20,060 nt of DNA from positions 1 through 20,060 of the forward strand of contig CAZQYC010000071.1 in assembly GCA_964597495.1 (NCBI GenBank), read 5' to 3'. The notes under the pieces were generated by a model. It ran no database searches, was not told the DNA's origin, and saw only the letters and a list, made by a program, of their open reading frames with translations. The DNA comes from CAZQYC01 sp964597495. Its GTDB lineage: Bacteria > Pseudomonadota > Gammaproteobacteria > Steroidobacterales > Steroidobacteraceae. Shown in pieces: positions 16,122-20,060 of this stretch. Position 1 is the first letter of the stretch. Every line of letters begins with the position of its first letter. The translations under genes and the position numbers were made by a program.

Positions 16122-17096
16122 ATGAAAACGCGCGTCACCGAACTCCTCGGCATTCAATATCCCATCATTCAAGGCGGCATGCAGTGGGTGGGCCGTGCGG
16201 AACTTGCATCCGCGGTGTCGAACGCCGGGGGTCTCGGCATCCTGACTGCACTTACGCAACCGACTCCCGAGGCCCTCGCGCAGGAAATTGCGCGTTGCCG
16301 GACGATGACGTCGAAACCCTTCGGCGTGAATCTCACTTTGCTGCCCTCGATCAATCCGCCGCCGTACGAAAAATACCTGGACGTGATTCTGGAAAGCGGC
16401 ATCAAGATTTTGGAAACGGCGGGGAACAACCCCAAGGAATTCATTGCCAAGGCGAAAAAGGCGGGCGTCACGATCATTCACAAGTGCGTCGCGGTTCGTC
16501 ATGCGCTGTCCGCGGAGCGCAGCGGCGTAGACATGGTTTCGATCGACGGGTTCGAGTGCGCAGGTCATCCGGGCGAAGACGACATCGGCGGATTGATATT
16601 GATTCCGGCCGCCGTCGACAAATTGAAAATTCCCGTCATCGCTTCCGGCGGCATCGGCGACGGTCGCGGCATGGCGGCGGCGTTGGCGCTCGGCGCGCAG
16701 GGCATCAATATGGGCACGCGTTTCTGCGCCACTCAAGAAGCGCCGATTCACCCGAACATCAAGCAGGCACTGGTGGACGCGAGCGAACGCGACACCAAAT
16801 TGATGTTCCGCAAATTGCACAACACCGCGCGCGTGTTGAAAAACGCGATCTCCGAAGAAGTCGTGAAAATCGAAAGCCGTCCCGAAGGCGCCAAGTTCGA
16901 AGACGTGCGGCATTTGGTGACCGGCGGTCGCGGGCGCGCGGCGCTCGAAAGCGGCGATCGCGACGGCGGCGTCATCAGCGCGGGTCAAGTCGTCGGATTG
17001 ATTCACGACATTCCGACGTGCAAGGAATTGATCGAGCGCATCGTGAGGGAATGCCGCGAGCATCTGCAGCAGGCTGTCGCACGAACCGCTGCTTAG
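16122..17096 (+). CDS. Nitronate monooxygenase-family FMN-dependent oxidoreductase
   Basis: This 324-aa TIM-barrel flavoprotein belongs to the nitronate monooxygenase/2-nitropropane dioxygenase family (PF03060), which is related to FabK enoyl-ACP reductases. Marks are the N-terminal PIIQGGMQWV (14-23), NAGGLGIL (34-41), FGVNLTLLP (67-75), IDGFECAGHPGED (141-153) with the family's catalytic-position His149, and the FMN phosphate-binding ASGGIGDGRG (174-183) followed by GAQGINMGTRF (191-201). The length is typical. Family members oxidise alkyl nitronates, but many homologues have other or unknown substrates, so the precise reaction is not fixed. The start at 16122 is followed at once by the conserved ITELLGIxYPIIQGGM-like opening, although its ribosome-binding site is weak. 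It is divergent from the alcohol dehydrogenase and 85 bp upstream of otsB. A functional tie to either is not evident. Confidence 0.88.
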   Translation: MKTRVTELLGIQYPIIQGGMQWVGRAELASAVSNAGGLGILTALTQPTPEALAQEIARCRTMTSKPFGVNLTLLPSINPPPYEKYLDVILESGIKILETAGNNPKEFIAKAKKAGVTIIHKCVAVRHALSAERSGVDMVSIDGFECAGHPGEDDIGGLILIPAAVDKLKIPVIASGGIGDGRGMAAALALGAQGINMGTRFCATQEAPIHPNIKQALVDASERDTKLMFRKLHNTARVLKNAISEEVVKIESRPEGAKFEDVRHLVTGGRGRAALESGDRDGGVISAGQVVGLIHDIPTCKELIERIVRECREHLQQAVARTAA

Positions 17097-17181
17097 TCGA
17101 GGATCTGTAGGAGATCTCCGACGTTACAATGTAGGAATCGTAGCGCTTGAGCGTCCGTGCCAAGTTCGTTATGGTCACGGC

Positions 17182-17946
17182 ATGCTACTTCGCGGTACAT
17201 CGATTCACGAACGAGAGATTGCGCTATTTCTCGACGTCGACGGCACGCTTCTCGAGATAGCGGATACGCCCGATGCGGTGAAAGTACCAGCCGCATTGCG
17301 CAATACTCTGCAACTTGCTTCCGCGCGCGAAGACGGCGCGTTGGCGCTCATCAGCGGCCGCTGCATCGGCGAACTGGATCACCTCTTCGCGCCGTATGTA
17401 TTTCCGGCATCCGGTCAACACGGTTTGGAGCGCCGCGATGCGCAAGGCCGCTTTATGCGGCCCAGAATCGATACGACGCTCTTGCGTCCGGTGCGCGAAG
17501 CGCTGGTCGAATTGCAGATGCAGCACGTCGGTCTCCTCATCGAGGACAAAGGGACGGCGCTCGCGCTTCACTATCGGCTCGCGCCGAAACTCGAATCGAT
17601 GGCGTTCGCGAAGATGGAGGAATTGGCGGAGCCGCTGCGCGGCCAATTTTCGCTGCGCGTCGGCAAGTGCGTGGTGGAGTTGACGCCATCCGGTTATTCG
17701 AAGCGCGCGGCGATCGAAGCCTTCATGGCCGAGGAGCCGTTTTCCGGCCGCGCGCCCGTGTTTGTCGGTGACGACGTGACCGACGAGGAAGGTTTCGAAG
17801 CCGTCAATGCGCTCGGCGGCTATTCGGTGCGTGTGGGTCAGCTGGGCGATACGCAAGCGAAATACAGTTTTGGTAGCGTCTCCACGGTCATTGCTTGGCT
17901 GCGGCAGCGCAATCTAAATCCGCCGCAAACCGCTGCACGGCGTTAA
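17182..17946 (+). CDS. otsB: Trehalose-6-phosphate phosphatase
   Basis: This 254-aa HAD-superfamily phosphatase removes phosphate from trehalose 6-phosphate to give trehalose in the cytoplasm, the second step of the OtsAB pathway used in osmotic and stress protection. HAD motif I is FLDVDGTLL with nucleophile Asp18 and Asp20. Motif II is LISGR (Ser58), the Lys of motif III is Lys174 (GYSKRAAIEAF) and motif IV is FVGDDVTDEEGF with Asp197, Asp198 and Asp201. The family phrases ASGQHGLERRD (76-86) and VGKCVVEL (160-167) are present. The length is normal. The ATG at 17182 has no strong ribosome-binding site, but it places motif I at the usual distance from the N-terminus. Five bases separate its stop from the ATG of the GH15 gene, indicating one operon. 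The trehalose-6-phosphate synthase gene otsA is not in this window. Confidence 0.92.
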   Translation: MLLRGTSIHEREIALFLDVDGTLLEIADTPDAVKVPAALRNTLQLASAREDGALALISGRCIGELDHLFAPYVFPASGQHGLERRDAQGRFMRPRIDTTLLRPVREALVELQMQHVGLLIEDKGTALALHYRLAPKLESMAFAKMEELAEPLRGQFSLRVGKCVVELTPSGYSKRAAIEAFMAEEPFSGRAPVFVGDDVTDEEGFEAVNALGGYSVRVGQLGDTQAKYSFGSVSTVIAWLRQRNLNPPQTAARR

Positions 17947-17951
17947 GCGCG

Positions 17952-19754
17952 ATGACGAGCACTCTTGAGTTGGGCGTGATCGGCAATTGCCAAGTCGGCG
18001 CGTTGATCGATCGCCAGGGTCGTTACGTGTGGGCATGCTTCCCGCGCCTCGATGGAGATCCCGTTTTCTGTTCGCTCTTACGCGACGATCCGAACGGCGA
18101 GGAACGTGGATTTTTTTCCGTGAACTTGCTGGGCCACGAAGCCGAAGACACGCGTTCCGAACAAAGCTACGAACGCAATACCGCGATCCTCCAAACCATC
18201 TTGACGAATGCGGACGGCGCCCGCGTTCGCATCATTGATTTCTGTCCGCGCTTTCGCCAGTTCGGCCGAAATTTTCGGCCCGTGATTTTCATTCGGCTGG
18301 TGGAGCCGCTGGCGGGGCATGCGGTGATTCGTGTGCGGTTGCGGCCGGTTTCGGCTTACGGCGCACAAACGGCGGCGCGTCACGTCGGCAGCAATCACGT
18401 CCGTTTCGAAGCGCAAACCATGACCTGGCGGTTGAGCACCGACATGTCGTTGAACGCGCTTTTGGAAGAGCGGCCGCTGGTGCTGCGCGAGCCGATCGCC
18501 TTCGTGATGGGCGCCGACGAAACGGTTTCGGAAAACATCGGCACGATGACCCGGCGTTTCCTCGAAGAGACACGCCGCTATTGGCGGGACTGGACGCGCG
18601 AGTTGGCCATTCCGTTCGAGTGGCAAAGCGCAGTGATCCGCGCGGCCATTACGCTGAAGCTGTGCAGCTTCGAAGATTCCGGCGCCATGCTGGCCGCGCT
18701 CACCACGTCAATCCCCGAGTCCGCCAACAGCGGTCGCAATTGGGATTATCGGTTTTGCTGGCTCCGCGACAGCTACTTCACCATTCACGCGCTCAATCGC
18801 CTGGGTGCGACCAAGACGATGGAAAGTTATTTGCAGTACATTGCCAATGTATTCGCGGCGGCGAACGGCAGGCCGCTCCAGCCGGTGTATGGCATCAGCG
18901 GCGAGGAGAATCTCACCGAAACTGTCGTAGCGAGCTTGCCGGGTTATCGTGGGATGGGGCCAGTGCGCATCGGCAATCAGGCGTACGAGCAAAAGCAGCA
19001 CGACGTCTACGGCGCGGTGATTCTCGCAGCGACTCAAGCGTACTTCGATCAACGGCTCGGCAATCCCGCCGGTGTCGCCGCCTTCGAGCAGCTTGAACAA
19101 GCGGGGCACAATTGCTTCGAACTCTACGACAAACCGGACGCGGGAATTTGGGAGTATCGCGGACGCACGCGCGTACATGCTTTTTCGAGCGTCATGTGTT
19201 GGTCCGGCGTGGATCGTCTCGCGCGCATTGCCCGACATTTGAGGCTGCCCGAGCGCGAGACATTCTGGCGCGCGCGTGCGGATCAAATGCGTGCGCGCAT
19301 TATCGAAGCCTGCTGGAATCCAAAACTCGGTACGTTTACCGAAGGGTGGAACATCGAATCGCTGGACGCGAGCGTTCTCTTGTTGGCCGAACTCGATTTC
19401 GTCGCCAGCGATGACCCGAAATTCGTAGCGACCGTTAACTACCTGGGGCGTTATCTTCGTCGCGGCGACTATCTGTTCCGCTACGTGGCGAACGACGACT
19501 TCGGCACACCCGAGAATGCATTCAACATCTGTACGTTTTGGTACATCAATGCGCTCGCCTCCATCGGCCGTAAAGAAGAAGCCCGGGCGCTCTTCGAAAA
19601 CATGCTCACACGCTGCAACCATCTCGGCATTCTCTCCGAGGATCTCGAGCCGGTGTCCGGCGAGCTGTGGGGCAACTATCCGCAGACCTACAGCATGGTG
19701 GGCATCATCAACGCCGCCATGCGGCTGAGCATTTCCTGGGAAGAAGCGTTATAG
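17952..19754 (+). CDS. Glycoside hydrolase family 15 enzyme (glucoamylase/trehalase-like)
   Basis: This 600-aa cytoplasmic protein has no signal peptide. The N-terminal beta-rich domain begins LELGVIGNCQVGALID and includes WACFPRLDGDPVF (about 27-39). The (alpha/alpha)6 catalytic barrel carries NWDYRFCWLRDS (263-274), EENLTE (about 318-323, candidate general acid region) and EDLEPVSGELWGNYPQ (about 563-578, candidate base region). These are standard GH15 positions. GH15 enzymes cleave glucose from alpha-glucans, and bacterial members beside trehalose genes are often trehalases or of unclear specificity. The frame is open 19 codons upstream inside otsB, but ATG 17952, 5 bp after the otsB stop, is where homology-like sequence starts. 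The ribosome-binding site is poor, consistent with coupling to otsB. No following operon gene is visible in the remaining 306 bp. Confidence 0.9.
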   Translation: MTSTLELGVIGNCQVGALIDRQGRYVWACFPRLDGDPVFCSLLRDDPNGEERGFFSVNLLGHEAEDTRSEQSYERNTAILQTILTNADGARVRIIDFCPRFRQFGRNFRPVIFIRLVEPLAGHAVIRVRLRPVSAYGAQTAARHVGSNHVRFEAQTMTWRLSTDMSLNALLEERPLVLREPIAFVMGADETVSENIGTMTRRFLEETRRYWRDWTRELAIPFEWQSAVIRAAITLKLCSFEDSGAMLAALTTSIPESANSGRNWDYRFCWLRDSYFTIHALNRLGATKTMESYLQYIANVFAAANGRPLQPVYGISGEENLTETVVASLPGYRGMGPVRIGNQAYEQKQHDVYGAVILAATQAYFDQRLGNPAGVAAFEQLEQAGHNCFELYDKPDAGIWEYRGRTRVHAFSSVMCWSGVDRLARIARHLRLPERETFWRARADQMRARIIEACWNPKLGTFTEGWNIESLDASVLLLAELDFVASDDPKFVATVNYLGRYLRRGDYLFRYVANDDFGTPENAFNICTFWYINALASIGRKEEARALFENMLTRCNHLGILSEDLEPVSGELWGNYPQTYSMVGIINAAMRLSISWEEAL

Positions 19755-20060
19755 CTAATGACGTTGACTTAGGCGCCGATCGCAATTCCATTGTCCTCAT
19801 CTTATCTCCCGCAATCGAGAGAATAAGTTAAGAGTACCGCTTGCCGATCCTCTGAAGAACACCTCTCCCCTCGAGGGGAGAGTCGAGTGTGACTCTCCAA
19901 CGACACTCAATGTGTCGTTGGACCGAGCGACCATGCAGGGACAGCATGGTCTGGGGTCGGACAGGAGTCGTCTTCGACGGTCGCGCGCAGTGCGGGAGAA
20001 GGGGTGCTATAGCGTGAGCGAGGTTTGGGTGAGCGATTGCCGCTGTCTGATTTGCGCGGC
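19755..20060. other. Gene-free 306-bp stretch after the GH15 gene
   Basis: No frame here has credible start, length and codon use. The first 100 bases contain an imperfect stem, CTTATCTC with GAGAATAAG (about 19800-19829), without a T tract. The remainder is dominated by the hairpin-rich repeat at 19863-19950. Near the right edge GTGAGCGA occurs twice (20014-20021 and 20029-20036). A gene may start beyond the edge. Confidence 0.6.
19863..19950. repeat. Composite hairpin repeat
   Basis: Three perfect inverted repeats follow one another: CTCTCCCC-TCGA-GGGGAGAG (19863-19882), CCAACGACAC-TCAAT-GTGTCGTTGG (19897-19921) and ACCATGC-AGGGACA-GCATGGT (19930-19950). The last can be extended imperfectly by GACC and GGTC. 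A GGGAGAAGGGG segment near 19994-20004 could pair with the opening CCTCTCCC, bracketing the set. The first stem shares its core with the inverted repeat at 15973-16079. The appearance is of a mobile-type intergenic repeat or a structured RNA rather than a simple terminator, since no T tract is present. Confidence 0.6.

Noticed and set aside
15879..17063. Upstream extension of the dehydrogenase frame to a 758-aa protein
   Set aside because: The extension is antisense to the well-supported nitronate monooxygenase gene, has no recognisable domain, and the true start has a good ribosome-binding site at 15885-15890 with homology beginning there.
17110..17119. GGAGATCTCC palindrome between the nitronate monooxygenase gene and otsB
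   Set aside because: Ten bases only, without extension or T tract; too short to call as an operator or terminator.
17895..17951. Earlier start for the GH15 gene, inside otsB
   Set aside because: It would add 19 low-complexity residues encoded by the otsB 3' end; the family-like sequence begins at ATG 17952.
18708..19622. 304-aa minus-strand frame antisense to the GH15 gene
   Set aside because: It lies within a gene with clear catalytic motifs, and the antisense translation shows no domain; open antisense frames are expected at this base composition.

Overview
The window (about 57% G+C by eye) looks like chromosome of a Gram-negative, probably a member of the Pseudomonadota (gamma- or betaproteobacterial type). 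The grounds are an HlyD/MacA-type periplasmic adaptor, a Sec signal peptide on an esterase, an otsB plus GH15 pair, and CTCTCCCC/GGGGAGAG intergenic repeats. Lineage cannot be fixed more closely from sequence alone. There is no rRNA, tRNA, CRISPR array, transposase or phage gene.

Positions 1-14185 hold one long minus-strand gene block, read from right to left. It runs: membrane-fusion adaptor (14185-12836), a possible 82-aa linking ORF with an attenuator-like hairpin (12839-12591), an ABC ATPase of the LolD/MacB type (12594-11914), then four consecutive paralogous FtsX/MacB-type permeases of 823-841 aa (11860-1727). A secreted serine esterase fused to a TPR-like region (1664-201) follows, and then the first 56 codons of a second ATPase of the same class (169-1, cut by the window edge). 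A small GntR/YtrA-type regulator (14414-14776) is divergent from the block. A palindrome, GTATTA-N6-TAATAC, lies between regulator and adaptor and is a plausible operator. The block reads as a regulated tripartite-type, mechanotransmitting ABC system with an unusual surplus of permeases. Its substrate is unknown, and no outer-membrane TolC-like partner is in the window.

Positions 14787-17096 carry a class III-like zinc alcohol dehydrogenase (minus), divergent from a nitronate monooxygenase-family flavoprotein (plus). They are separated by 243 bp containing a large inverted repeat. The dehydrogenase resembles glutathione-dependent formaldehyde dehydrogenase overall but lacks acidic residues that the true family uses for glutathione.

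Positions 17182-19754 carry trehalose-6-phosphate phosphatase (otsB) and a GH15 glucoamylase/trehalase-like enzyme, only 5 bp apart on the plus strand and almost certainly one operon. otsA, a common partner, is not in the window. The last 306 bp contain no convincing gene but hold a structured repeat of several hairpins.

The feature most worth following is the four-permease ABC operon, with its embedded small ORF and attenuator-like hairpin, secreted esterase and second ATPase.
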